Shown: positions 43,601 through 54,925, counted from the first letter of the stretch. The stretch: 64,000 bases of DNA from Pisaster brevispinus (GCA_023634235.1 JAMKCF010000001.1:9302758-9366757); one strand, 5' to 3'. Numbers and translations: made by a program. The notes: a model not told the origin generated them from the sequence alone.

Positions 43601-44532
43601 TCTTCGCAACCCTTGGAATAACAAACTTTACATTGTATATTACAAATGTGATCTACTTTGGCTATGTCATAACCCTTTTGACACCCATTACAAAAATTAC
43701 TTTTATTTAGAAATCCTGACATAGTAGTGATAAGGTCATAGTGATTTTCGGCCAAGTGTAAATATATTACACGATCTTTCGGTGGTCCTTTAAAAATAGA
43801 CGCATAAAAATGATCGCGTGAAAGTACAACGATTTGATAATTGTCGATCACTTCTTGAAACTTTTGAATCTCTTTGATTCCACACGGACCCTGTCTCACT
43901 CCCGTGACATGCAATTGATTAGCCAATACTTCTTGTTGAATTCGACTCTTTTTGATATACATTACTTCGGGATAATTTTCCTGAATGGCAATGCCCGTAA
44001 CAATAGACCTAGCGCAACACGTTTGCGTTCCATGATCTTTAATCTGTATGATAGATTTCTTGCTCAATAAAAATTCCTGAAGTTTCAGTAATCTTTTGTT
44101 TCTGGTAGCTTTCCCCCCTCTGGTCATTTTCATATGTACAAAATGTATCAATGCCGACTGGTCAAAACGTAATGTTTGGTGCGATTGTAAAACAGCTTCC
44201 AGACGGGCCATAAATCTTTCTACCGTTAAATCATTCATTGTCATAAATGGGAGTGAGATGGGAAAGTCTAGATCAGGAGAGTGAAAAATCATTCTGACCA
44301 TATCATTTTGGGCTATACCCTCCCCCAGCCTATCTATTACACTCTGTAAAATAGACCCTAAACGAGGTATAACTTCCCTTAAGGTTAAATCATCTAAGTT
44401 ACGAAATTCAATCTCATAATCGTAAGTGGAAGCTTGAAACTTTTTAATCTGTTTCTGTCTGACACTTACTACTTTATAAATAGTCCTCGGCAGTCTCCTC
44501 CCTTCGTCTCTTTCGTGGTGCTTCCTCGTCAT
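40653..44532 (-). pseudogene. polB: Protein-primed family B DNA polymerase (DNA_pol_B_2) of the Polinton
   Basis: The main frame covers 44,703-41,401; the start is probably the Met at 44,532. In order (residues counted from 44,703): an N-terminal domain; a Cys/His-rich zinc region at about 336-450; exonuclease motifs FFDFEC (about 491), HNMKAYDGYF (about 562) and YCVSDVDV; a FHGCFFHGCPLC block; palm motif A DYTSLYP; then after a frameshift motif B KLMLNSFWGK and motif C YYDTDS. Exonuclease and polymerase catalytic aspartates are all present. Two one-base-type shifts break the gene: at a 9-C run (41,549-41,557) and at a 4-T run (40,939-40,942); the C-terminal part then runs to 40,653. Protein priming at the inverted repeats is how this class replicates. 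Confidence 0.92.
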
Positions 44533-44881
44533 CATCAGCATCGAACCATTCACCGGACATCTCATCGTTACTAGTTTCCATATTTTGCGGAACATCGTCA
44601 TGTGTATGAAACTGTCCGCCAACCATTTCGCTGATTCCATGACCCATACCGTGCTGAACGCCATCATGACTAGGTCCGGGATTCTGATTAGGGTGCCCAT
44701 CATGATCAGTATGTTCTGATAGTATATTCCGTTCAGAATTGTTGGTTCCCTCCACGTAAAAAAGCTGATATAATCTTTCGTTTAAGTTTTCAACCTCCTC
44801 CGAAGACAGACACCAATATTCAAGGAAGAATTGTATGTCAGCTATTCCCAAGGTGCTGGCAAATTCCGGGGTGAAGTTCAT
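44474..44881 (-). CDS. Acidic ORF upstream of polB, 135 aa
   Basis: Starts MNFTPEFASTLGIADIQFF, has a His/Gly/Asp-rich middle and ends DDDEEAPRKRRREETAEDYL. It overlaps the start of the polymerase frame by about 60 bp in another phase, suggesting a compact transcription unit. The first 50 residues look like a small globular domain. No function is recognised; it could instead be an N-terminal extension of the polymerase split by a shift. Confidence 0.45.
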   Translation of the reverse strand: MNFTPEFASTLGIADIQFFLEYWCLSSEEVENLNERLYQLFYVEGTNNSERNILSEHTDHDGHPNQNPGPSHDGVQHGMGHGISEMVGGQFHTHDDVPQNMETSNDEMSGEWFDADDDEEAPRKRRREETAEDYL

Positions 44882-45194
44882 TATGTTCGTTGATTCGTGG
44901 ACATTTCCTCTTCACACTCGAGTAAAATCCATTCAGTGATAATTAGTTGGTCTCGACGAAATACAAAACTGACTGTCGATGTGAGCTTGCTAAACTTATG
45001 GCGTGATTAATCTTCAGGCAAGATCGTGCCACTTGAGGTTGCTAAGATATTTCCGACACGGTTCAACAAAAACAAATCAGTAACAACAGCAACAAACAAC
45101 CTGTTACTCCGTGTGTTGCATTATCTAGGATATGAAGCTTCATCAGGTGAGCCTATTCTCTTATTCATCTTACAAACACCTTCTAGGGAGATGC
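44882..45194. other. Polinton spacer between divergent genes
   Basis: Non-coding, between minus-strand polB side and plus-strand ORF; a plausible location for promoters, but no motif is clear. Confidence 0.4.
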
Positions 45195-45545
45195 GAAGGA
45201 CAATAACCGGCTTATCGTTTCTGTCACCATCCTTTGTACAATTTAAATCTTAAGACCTTACTATTGACTTGTACAAGATGCTTCAAAACGAAGGACCATT
45301 AACGGCTTAATATTACCCTCGCCCCCAGTTTGATTCTTAAGACCTTGTTATTGGCTTCTACCAGATGGTTCAAACAAAGAACAATAACCGGCTTATCGTT
45401 TCTGTCACCATCCTTTGTACAAATTTAAATCTTAAGACCTTACTATTGACTTATACAAGATGGTTCAAATCGAAGGACCATTAACGGCTTAATGTTACCA
45501 TCGCCCCCCAGTTCGATTCTTAAGATCTTGTTAATGACTCTCTGT
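45195..45545 (+). repeat. Diverged tandem repeat inside the Polinton, about 181-bp period
   Basis: ACAATAACCGGCTTATCG occurs near 45,200 and 45,381 with the following 40 bp conserved, and the intervening halves (CTTAAGACCTT..ATTG) are themselves related at about 90 bp. Confidence 0.75.
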
Positions 45546-45771
45546 ATTTGGGTAAAAACAAGAATGGTGTCATGTAACATATTTATCTATGAGATGAGTA
45601 TACTTTGTGTTTGTCTATTTTTTTTTTTACTATCATTATTATATGTCTGTGTGTGTCCTATTCTCGGGGGGGGGGGTTGGTGATCGTCTAAAACTATGGT
45701 GTCGTAGCAACGTCCTAAACATGTCAACATATATTTAAAGGCCCCCTCTTCCTTCTTGGCGTCATTTCAAG

Positions 45772-46280
45772 ATGGTCAACCTGCATGAAAGAAGCTTTTA
45801 TCATAACATTAATAACGCCTCCATTCCTCAACTCGAGGAGTGGAGAAACTCGGCTAACGCCGAGTGGCGTATAGGACGGGGGTTGGTGAGAAATCATCGG
45901 CAAGACCTCATCTCGGAGGAGGCAGCGTGGGCCTGCGCAGGACGTGCAGGTCGGCACGATTATACGCTGCATCTGATGAGGAGGCAGCGGGAGTTTTGGC
46001 ACCCCTGTCACTATTATTTGCCGGTGCGCGATACTTTCGCCGTATCGGCCTTATAGGTGGCAGGGTGGAAGTACTCCCGCAGGCGTACTACTCCCAATTT
46101 TTAGATGTCCTGGTCGACATCTACCATAGGGGCCCCGGGGACATTCTGCCCGAATTGGGTCATAGGCATAGCCTTAACTATGTCTATGATGTACTTTCGG
46201 ACAGAGTCGTTCCGGGGATGCCACCCAGGGTATGGCCAGAACTTCTGAGAAACGGGGGTGGGAGGCGCACACAACAGTAG
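45772..46280 (+). CDS. Plus-strand Polinton ORF of unknown function, probably frameshifted
   Basis: ATG at 45,772 opens a 94-codon frame (MVNLHERSFYHNINN, IPQLEEWRNSANAEWRIGRG, RQREFWHPCHYYLP). A second overlapping frame takes over near 46,030 and ends at 46,280 with AYYSQFLDVLVDIYHRG and RHSLNYVYDVLSDRV. Both halves have protein-like composition, so they may be one gene of about 165 codons broken by a single indel. It is the only plus-strand gene of the element. No family recognised; a capsid- or regulatory-type gene is conceivable but not supported. Confidence 0.4.
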
Positions 46281-46536
46281 ACGAAGGATCACCGATGAAG
46301 GATCACCAACCGGCTCTTTCAGAGCCACCACATATTCAAAAGAGAGATGATACTATTGTCTGTTATATTGATAACTATAAATAAAGTCTTAATTTACTAT
46401 TATTATTACTATTATTAATATGATTTTTTTTTTAAATTTTTATTATTATTATTGTGGATTTTTTTTAAATGTTTTTTTATTTAATTATTATTATTATTTT
46501 TTTTTTTAAATGTCTCCACGTTCTCCATATCTATTA

Positions 46537-47290
46537 TGTGTCCTCATCACATTTTCACCCTTCTTTTCTACCATTTTGTTTTGTGTCCTGACATGTTACA
46601 CCTTTTAACCCTTTCCGCCAGTTTGTTTTGTGTCCTTACATTTTACACCTTCCTTTCCGCCATTTTGTTTTGTGTCCTCCTTACATTTTACACCTTTTCT
46701 TTCCGCCATTTTGTTTTGTGTCCTCCTTACATCTTTCACCTTTCCTTTCCGCCAACTTGTTTTTCCTACCCTTTCCGCCATTTTGTGTTCTCCTTACATT
46801 TTCCACCTTTCCTCTTACATTTTCCACCTTTCCTTTCCGCCATTTTGTTTTGTGTCCTTATATTTTTCACCTTTCCTTTCCGCCATTTTGTTTTTCCTAC
46901 CCTTTCCGCCATTTTATGTTCTCCTTACATTTTCCACCTCTCCTTTCCGCCATTTTGTTTTGTGTCCTTATATTTTTCACCTTTCCTTTCCGCCATTTTG
47001 TTTTTTCCTACCCTTTCCGCCATTTTATGTTCTCCTTACATTTTCCACCTCTCCTTTCCGCCATTTTGATTTGTGTCCTCCTTATATTTTTCACCTTTCC
47101 TGTCCGCCATTTTGTTTTTCCCACCCGTTCCGCCATTTTGTGTCCTCCTTACATTTTTCACCTTTCCTTTCCGCCATTTTGTTTTTCCCACCCGTTCCGC
47201 CATTTTGTGTCCTCCTTACATTTTTCACCTTTCCTTTCCGCCATTTTGTTTTTCCACACCCGTTCAGCCATTTTGTTTTATGTCCTCCAT
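46537..47290 (+). repeat. Minisatellite with recurring CCGCCATTTTG in Polinton right arm
   Basis: Alternating units of CACCTTTCCTTTCCGCCATTTTG and spacers with TGTGTCCTCCTTACATTTT or TTTTTCCTACCC. CCGCCATTTT occurs 15 times exactly and three more times with changes. All three plus frames stay open because of the pyrimidine-rich composition, which produces false phenylalanine-rich ORFs. Confidence 0.9.
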
Positions 47291-47382
47291 CCATTGTGTG
47301 TCCTCATTATCTATTCACCTCATCGTCACGCCCCTTCCATTGTGTGTCCTCATTATATATTCACCTCATATCAATATTTATT

Positions 47383-47448
47383 AATCGGATTAACTTTTTA
47401 ATCCGATTAATTTCCTTTGTGTGTCCTGAACAGACGCATCCGTCTACT
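47383..47448 (-). repeat. Right terminal inverted repeat, 66 bp
   Basis: Exact reverse complement of 38,791-38,856, ending CCGTCTACT and followed by the GTACTA duplication. Confidence 0.95.
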
Positions 47449-47461
47449 GTACTAAACTTGT

Positions 47462-47975
47462 TTATTTTTCTATGGAGGGGAGAAGCATCGAGTTACCGGG
47501 AATTTTGGAATCGGGAGGAAAGGGAGAAAAACTCATTACGCGCTGTGTGAATATTCTGGTTCATTTTCTCCTGGGAAAAACGATATTTACGACAGCTATT
47601 GAGGGAAAAAATATTGGGCATTATTGAATGTTTGAATCGGGCGGGAAGGGGGAGCGTGAATATTCTTAGAATGCTCAATTTCTCACACTCACTTGTGTTT
47701 TTGCTGCGGCTATTTTTCTATGGGGGTGAGAAGCATCGAGTTACCGGGAATTTTTGAATCGGGAGGAAAGGGAGAAAAACTCATTTACTCGCTGTGTGAA
47801 TATTCTGGTTCATTTTCTCCTGGGGAAAACGATATTTACGACAGCTATTGAGGGAAAAAATATCGGGCGGGAAGGGGGGAGCGTGAATATTCTTAGAATG
47901 CCCAATTTCTCAGTCATTTGTGTTTTTGCTGCGGCTATTTTTCTATGGAGGGGAGAAGCATCAAGTTTGGAATCA
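47462..47975 (+). repeat. About 225-250-bp tandem repeat, just over two copies
   Basis: TATTTTTCTATGG(A/G)GGGGAGAAGC starts near 47,462, 47,711 and 47,936, each followed by GAATCGGGAGG and GTGTGAATATTCTGGTTC in the complete copies. It begins within 15 bp of the Polinton target duplication. Confidence 0.85.
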
Positions 47976-48424
47976 GGAGGTGACTTTTCTTTTTCATTTT
48001 TCATTTTTTGAAAGTTCGGGAAAGCATTGAGCAAGGACAGATCATGAAGGTAGGAATTAAAGCAACAGCCGTCTGCCCCACACTCCAGCCAAGCGCGCGC
48101 ATGCAGTGGCGCAATACTGATGACCAAGAAATAGTCTGTCACCCTATCACTTTAGTTATACCTAACACATACCATTTGCAAGTGGAACACGACCGTGAAC
48201 TTGTCCGCTGAGTCCGCGAATGTTTCGTGATGTTGATATTGTTGCCCAGGAGCCGTGTGAAAGCAGAGAAAGGACAGTGTGAACAAAAGATTAGATAGTT
48301 TATCTCGTTGTCTTTCTGATAAAAAGCAGATGGGAACGTCGGAAGTTTACCATTTGCTTTTAAACCAACAACTGATGTACATGTCCTTGGTTTGCTCCAC
48401 GTCGTTATCCTTCCTCTGTTAGAT

Positions 48425-48560
48425 ATGGATACAACAAAAAATGTATTGCTACCTGCGGTTGCTGATCTGCTTAGACTCGTTGAAAAACGATCGCCCGGTG
48501 AAAGTCCGACATGGCAGAGGGCAACGCTCGCTTCCAAAATGATTCGTCCCGCGCTACAGA
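48425..48560 (+). CDS. Candidate first coding exon of an unknown gene
   Basis: ATG at 48,425 opens MDTTKNVLLPAVADLLRLVE, continues SPGESPTWQRATLASKMIRP and stops at a strong donor (CAGA|GTAAGTA) in phase 1. The composition is that of a folded helical protein. The tract TTATCCTTCCTCTGTTAG directly before the ATG could instead be an acceptor, making it an internal exon. It joins in phase to the exon at 50,803. No family recognised. Confidence 0.45.
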
Positions 48561-48596
48561 GTAAGTAAATATTGTTGTTGCAGGTTTAGTCCTTTT

Positions 48597-48799
48597 ACTT
48601 TAGATTTAAGTCAATGTTTTAACCTAGATCTACGAATTAACGTCTTAAACTTATGCTATATAGTATTATTAACTAAGGTAACATCATAGTCACACATACT
48701 TTAGATTAAAGTCAATGTTTTAACCTAGATCTACGAATTAACGTCTTAAACTTATGCTATATAGTATTATTAACTAAGGTCACATCATAGTCACACATA
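48597..48799 (+). repeat. 101-bp tandem duplication in the putative intron
   Basis: GTCAATGTTTTAACCTAGAT occurs at 48,610 and 48,711; the copies are nearly identical across TTAACGTCTTAAACTTATGC and ACATCATAGTCACACATA. Confidence 0.9.
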
Positions 48800-50802
48800 A
48801 GTCAAAAGTCATAAGGAGATATGTTCTTCTATCATGTGTCTATAAAACTATTCATTGTATTGACAAAAATACACTATTTTGATTTCCACTGCCTAATTAT
48901 GGATGTCATGTGGTGTATTGCCAAGCTAATTCATCGCCAATACTCTTGCTGATTTTAGCATTGGGCCAGTAAAATTATGAATAGACAATAGACATGCCCG
49001 TTCGTCTTGTGTTTTTGAATAGTAATACCTCACTGTGTGCATCTGAATTCATGCCTTTAATTAATAAAATTATGTTCAAATGTTGACTTTACATCTGATA
49101 AGTATATTTCAAGTCTATGAATATTATTAGTATGGGGAGAAGAATTTTATTTTCTTTCTCTACTGTAATAAATTGTCTGATCTCTTAAAAACTAAATGCT
49201 ACAAAAATACAAGCCATGGTCTGGTGGATTTTTTGTTTTAGTTTGAGCCCTTACAGAGTGACTTTCTTCAGCATGTTCCGCTCTCAGTTCATTGTGCATG
49301 TATGTGCTTTTATATACAAGATTTTTCAATGCAATGTATTTATTCAGCTTTGCAGGTGAAAACCCATACATCTGTTGGCGCTTACAAGAGAGGTCGTCCT
49401 TCCCTGGAGCATCTTTTCCCTGGCATTGTTGACATTGCCCAGAAGTAACGCGCGCCTGCAAAAGCTGCGACGTACCTAGTTAACGGGTCGTTTGCCAAAC
49501 CTAAACCAGGACGGAGTTTATAAGGTCAAAAGGAAACCCAAACAGATTACTGCATGAACTAGAGATAAACTTAATTTCATCACATTAACAAAATATTACA
49601 ATGTAAAGCAAAATCTCAATTGAATAGCAATTTGGAAACTTGAGAATAAACACGAGGGTGTAGATGTACGCTCAGTAAGTAGCAATATTGATATAGATAT
49701 ATATATATTATGCCAAACACCCTCACAAATTACTATATTCAGGAATAAACAATTTAAAAAATAAATAAATAAATAAATAAAATCTTACCCCTAAATATAT
49801 TAAATTACATCTAAATTACATTTACATAATTTAGAATCCGGGGAACTGATCAGGTTCGCCCAACGGTGGACTAAAGCCACGAGGTTCTTAAATGACGTCT
49901 TTTCGGTAGCCTTATCCAAACCTAGATACATAAAAAAAAAAACAACAACAATTTCTTCACTATTACTTCTATGTCGTTCCTTGTAACACAAAGGAAAAAG
50001 GCCTTCACAATAATCAAACAAAACCAAACTGGCAGAGATAATTTTCATTCACTGATGAAGTATAGTTCCACATTATACTATAATCTTGGTGCCATCCAGT
50101 TCCTTTTGTACGTGTCCTGTCCAAGAGCCTGAGTAGCCGTCCTGCGTCGTCTGTGATCGACGGTGGCTTCCTTCTCGCATGGATTCTTGACACTCTCTAG
50201 CACACTGGATCCACAATACTGGTGGACTTGGATCCTTGACACTCTCTAGCACACTGGATCCACAATACTGGTGGACTTCACCATCACCAAGTTAACGTAC
50301 CGGCTTAAGAGCCATCTGTAAAATTTACAGTTTAACAAAATATAACGTCTCTGCTACCAAGTTACATCGTGGTTACACTATTTTACATTATCAAATCATC
50401 TCATAATATTTTAATATTAAGTACACATGACCCTCTTATTAATATCTAATCTAATCAGGTGCCCCAATATCCTGAACAAGTAATACTCACGGTTCTGCAG
50501 GGCTGGGCCTGGTTAAAACATCTCAATTCTCAATAAATGAGGGAAACACAGCGCTATCAAAATAATTTTGCGTGCTGAAGCAGCTGCGTTCCGATCCAGG
50601 CAAAACGGACCTTTTGCCTTCTTCCCCAGAAGCATCAAGCATTCCTTCTAGCCAATCACGCTCACTGTTCTCTCACGTCACAAAACACAATCAAAACCCA
50701 CTCAACCCTGATTGTACACACCGCAGACCATGGCTCTCAAAATAAATAATTTGCATAATTTGGCACAATAAAACGTATAAGAAACGATATCATTTGTTAC
50801 AG
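48800..50802. other. Putative intron / intergenic
   Basis: No coding feature recognised. It includes an (AT)n run near 49,690 and a 49-bp tandem duplication (50,181-50,278). Confidence 0.4.
50181..50278 (+). repeat. 49-bp tandem duplication
   Basis: Two adjacent copies of GGATYCTTGACACTCTCTAG...TGGTGGACTT differ at one base. Confidence 0.92.
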
Positions 50803-50934
50803 TAGAGGAAAATGGGTTCGAGGCTCACAGAAGGCGGAGAGAAACAATTGGCATATGTGGTACCACAATGAAACATCTACGCAGTCACCTGTTGCAAGTA
50901 GTGACAGGTCTTAAAGAACATCTAGAAAACATAG
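50803..50934 (+). CDS. Candidate second exon of the same unknown gene
   Basis: Acceptor CATTTGTTACAG, then an open segment reading GFEAHRRRETIGICGTTMKH and LRSHLLQVVTGLKEHLENI, ending at ATAG|GTAAAG in phase 1. Its entry phase (needs one base from the previous exon) matches the donor of the 48.4-kb exon, so the two splice without a stop. Downstream exons were not found; a Penelope-like element follows 250 bp later. Confidence 0.45.
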
Positions 50935-51188
50935 GTAAAGGAAAATATAATTGACACTAGCAAACTTTCTTTTACCTGGTTTTTGTTGTTGATAACATTA
51001 CAGTAAACATTCTTTGTTTATTTTAAATGTTGAAAATGACAAACTGTTTTTATAGTTATCACCGTCTGAGAAAGGATTAACCGTCTGAGAGCCAAAGACT
51101 ATTGACCAGTGTAACATGTAAATGTGACATCTGATTTTTCCATTCACTGTGAGCACCTAACTAACACTAGACAAATGCTCTCACAAAA

Positions 51189-52790
51189 ATGGTAAACCAA
51201 AACATCATCAGCCGCAAAACATATGAGTACCTCGACCCCCTCACACAGAAAGTGGCGTGCCCTACTATGTACTTTCTACCAAAAATACACAAAACTCCAC
51301 CACCAGGAGAACATTTCATTGGTAGACCTATCATCAGCGGATGCACAAGCCCCACGGCAAAAATATCTGAATTCGTGGATTATTTCCTACTTCCGATAGT
51401 TACCTCACAACCCACATATGTCCGCGACACTGCGGATATTTTGCGAAAATTACAAGAAACCCCATTTCCACAAGATGTACTTATCACTAGCATTGATGTT
51501 GTTTCAATGTACACAAATGTCCGCCAAACAGGCAATCAATTGTGTATGCGGTGCACTCGACCGAAACAACCACAAATATACCATCAAAAAACCACACTCC
51601 TCTCACATCCGAACTCTTCTAGAACTCATAATTGGAAGAAACTGCTTCCAATTTGGAAATAAATTTTTCCTACAGAAAGTCGGATGTGCCATGGGCTCCA
51701 CAGCCAGTCCAGAAATCTGTGACATAACCCTCCATGATCTCGAAAATCGAATCCTCCAACAAGCTGAACACATTCTCACTTGGTGGCGCTATAGAGATGA
51801 CATTCTCATTATCTACGGCGGCAATATTGAAGAATTCAAACAACTGGTAACAACCGTGAATCAAATGCACCCTACTCTCAAATTCACTTTTGAGGCCTCA
51901 AAACGCTCAATCAACTATCTTGACCTTACCATTTTTAAAGGCGCTAGGTTCCGGGAAACAGGTATTCTAGACACAAAAGTCTTTACCAAACCCACAGAAA
52001 CCTATCAGTATCTACACAAATCCTCATCCCATCCCCCACATGTGTTCAACGCTTTCATATACGGAGAGACCCTCCGCTTTGCAAGCAACACAAATAACAA
52101 AGAGGATTCAACGAAAAGGTCGAGATATTCAAAAACAAACTCATAGCAAGAGACTACACCCATGATGAAGTGAACACACAGATACTAAAAGTATCACATC
52201 ATGAACAGGCAAACATGATTCACAATAAACCGGAAGCTAAACAGAACCTCAAAACACCTCTCGTCTTCACGACAACCTACAACCCAGCAATATTCCACAA
52301 GGATATATCACGGGCAATAAACAAATTCTGGCCTCAAATTCAAAGCGATGAAACACTCTCTGACATTTTTCCGAACCAACCTTTCATTGCTTTCAAAAAA
52401 GACAAAAATATACGGGAAATGATTGTTAGAGCAAAACTACCACCAGACCATACTGTGTCTGAAAGTAACCTTGACGACCACTCTCCCGCAAATAATTCAT
52501 ATGAATTACAAGAAACACTTGAGGATCTAATTGCCTTACTTTAAACAAACAACCAATACACACCTTTGGGCACTCAAAAACATACCCACGGCTATGTCCC
52601 CAACCCCAAATAAATATTTGTTGCAAACCCACAAACATCTTTTTTCAAAGGATGTCCAAAAGAGATTTACCCGATTCTCTGAATCGACCTACATGCAACT
52701 GAAGAGGAAGCGAACAAGACTTCCGAAAACTAGTTATTGCTACCAAAAGGATCTGCAAAAATATCCTTGATCTCGAAAAAACCCGTTCAC
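51189..52790 (+). pseudogene. Penelope-like element reverse transcriptase, frameshifted, no GIY-YIG
   Basis: Characteristic Penelope order: YFLPKIHKTPPPGEHFIGRP, IISGCTSPTAKISEFVDYFL, LITSIDVVSMYTNV (motif A), then after a frame change near 51,530 VGCAMGSTASPEICDITL and WWRYRDDILIIYGG (catalytic YRDD), YLDLTIF, and after a second change near 52,100 the thumb-like end TTYNPAIFHKDISRAINKFW with NIREMIVRAKLP. The frame stops at 52,544 and degenerate sequence continues to about 52,790. The GIY-YIG endonuclease that canonical Penelope elements carry at the C-terminus is absent. Confidence 0.85.
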
Positions 52791-53868
52791 CACTGACCGA
52801 CATGGTCAAAAAAAGGTCATACTCTTTCGGTTGAACTATTTCCCCACCACTTCCCAGGTAACATAACAAAAGTGGAAATAGTCTAGCATAGATATTACAT
52901 TTGGAATTGTATTACCACAAATACTCTTATAAATTTACAAGTCAACAGATACAGCGTCACTGGATGGGATAGCACCAACATTTATTATCCATTATTATCC
53001 ATTATTATCCAACACACGCCAATGATGTAACCCCACTTTATATCAAGTTTTAATTTCTAGAGTATATTAATTAAATAAGTTTTGATAATTAATCACATGT
53101 ACATGCTATATATGTGACATTATATGTGAAAAATTGTTAATTGATGGATGTACATAGGTTTCTTGAAATCTGCAATCCAAGCTTTGAACCTATGATGATA
53201 AATTATGTCTTTTGATTGTTAATTTTAAGCCAGTTTTGTGCCATCCAGGAACATACTTCATCAATGCATGCTTCCATCTGATGGATAGCTAGATTGACCT
53301 TATGTTGTTGAGGGTCTACTGACAGATATAGCTGGATATCATCTGGGGGTCAAGAAGTCAGCGTTCACGTCGCCTCCCCCGGTAACTGCCACTCAGCAGG
53401 CTAATGACTTTGTAGTGAAATTCATTGCATTCCCGAGCCAGCTGTGATCCAGGTGTATACAGGCATCACTGTTGGCATCATTTCTTTTCATAGCTATTAA
53501 GTATGTATTGTAAATAGTTTTAGCTCCACCCTGACCAGGGAGAGTTTTAAATAGTGTAGCTTTTGTAGTTATATAATCCTTTCTTTTGTAACCAAAGTAG
53601 GCACAATAACTATTCTACTATACTCTGAGGGAGAGAAAAAGCACATTGTTTTTTCTCACTGATTCAGTCTTCAGCTACATTTGGAAGAAGCAAATCTATG
53701 CCAGTGCCTCTCTGAGTATGCTTTATATTTACTGGTGGACTTGAAACGGGGATAGGAACTGACTTGGCAATGTACACTCCTATACAGCAACTTTCCCCAT
53801 TGAAAGTCAACCTACCATTTACCTGTATAGTACACCTTATTTAACTTTATTTACAATCATAGGCTTTA
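52791..53868. other. Intergenic
   Basis: AT-rich, with a triple TATTATCCAT repeat near 52,982. A GTAGTGGG-free, gene-free stretch; nothing else recognised. Confidence 0.45.
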
Positions 53869-54925
53869 GGGAGCGTCTCAAAAGTCGGATCGCTTGGAAC
53901 GTCCAAATGAAAACACTTCACCGTCCCACCGGGCATACTCCGTGTTCCCGCTGGATCGCGGGCATATCCCCATTTGGACGTTCCGCCGCGGTCGCTGTTC
54001 CGGCTTGTTCCCTAACAAGAAAAACACGCATTCCCAATGGAACAGTTGCACGGTTTTACCCATTTGAGAACTCGGTCTGTATGCGAACGTGAATTTGCTA
54101 ACAAAATGGAGTTGCGATCCTGATGTCGCTGGTGAACACCGGTTAACACTATGAATACACAACAATCTTTTTAAAGAAGGATTGGGATTTTCGTTTGTAG
54201 TTGGATGCAAAACGTGAGGTTTATTTTGATTTTATGGGTAGTCCGTGGAGGAAAGGTTTAAGACGGACATGCAACGACGATAGTCTATACTGCACTGTAG
54301 TGTAGGCCTCAGTGTGCATGCCATGGACGCATGGGTTAGAGAGGACCGTGTAAACTATGCATAAATGGGAGCTAGTGTCTAAAATAGTCATATTCATAAC
54401 CAGTATTTAGTAATTATACACGTGACCATTTTCATTACCAGTCGGAGCTAAGTTGTTAAAGATGTTTTACTTAGTATTTGTTATTACTGCGAAACTAATT
54501 CTGGTGTCAAAAACCGTATATTCATGATTTGCGAGAACTGCAGCCACCGTGATTCACGTAACGGAACATTTTAACAAATATTATTCTAACATTATTTACA
54601 CGTGTCTAAAAGTAATAGCATTCTTTCAGACTGAAAAACATTTATTCATGAACCTACCTTGCTGTCTGTTTCTGTTTTTTACTCTTGATGTCAGACCAAA
54701 CGCAACTCCAACAATGGAGACGAACACAAACATACATGCACTCGGGCACCAAGCAAACAAGGTGCGAATGTTCCCAATTAAACGTTCAGATGGAACGTTC
54801 CCCTTTGAAACGTTCCCACAAGAATGGTAAAAAATAATGCCGCCGCGTTCCAACGGGCATGCGGACGCGATCCACCGAAAACAGAACATTCAAATGGGAA
54901 CGTTCCCGACTTTTGAGACGCTCCC
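53869..54925. mobile_element. Non-autonomous PIF/Harbinger-type element, 1057 bp
   Basis: Ends GGGAGCGTCTCAAAAGTCGG and its exact reverse complement, flanked by TTA at 53,866-53,868 and 54,926-54,928. A 3-bp TTA/TAA duplication and GGG-starting ends point to Harbinger. Imperfect inversion extends further inward (GGATCGCG with GGGCAT and CCGCCGCG on the left, mirrored on the right). GGAACG or CGTTCC motifs recur near both ends. There is no transposase frame inside. Confidence 0.85.

Larger units (their letters stand above)
38791..47448. mobile_element. Polinton/Maverick-like element, complete from end to end
   Basis: Limits are set by 66-bp identical inverted repeats starting AGTAGACGG and by the 6-bp direct duplication GTACTA. 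Polintons are self-synthesising DNA transposons with 6-bp duplications, termini beginning AG, and a protein-primed DNA polymerase plus a packaging ATPase; both genes are here on the minus strand. The element is 8658 bp, about half the usual length. I see no retroviral-type integrase, adenain-like protease or capsid genes. Polymerase and ATPase carry frameshifts and a deletion, so this copy is non-functional. The right 1 kb is a minisatellite and the left end contains a GT-bounded repeat, both probably later additions. Confidence 0.9.

Noticed and set aside
46536..47550. Three long overlapping plus-strand frames (177, 257 and 306 codons)
   Set aside because: All are translations of the pyrimidine-rich minisatellite in its three phases; no stop arises because the unit has none. 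They show only FPP/HF repeats and no domain.
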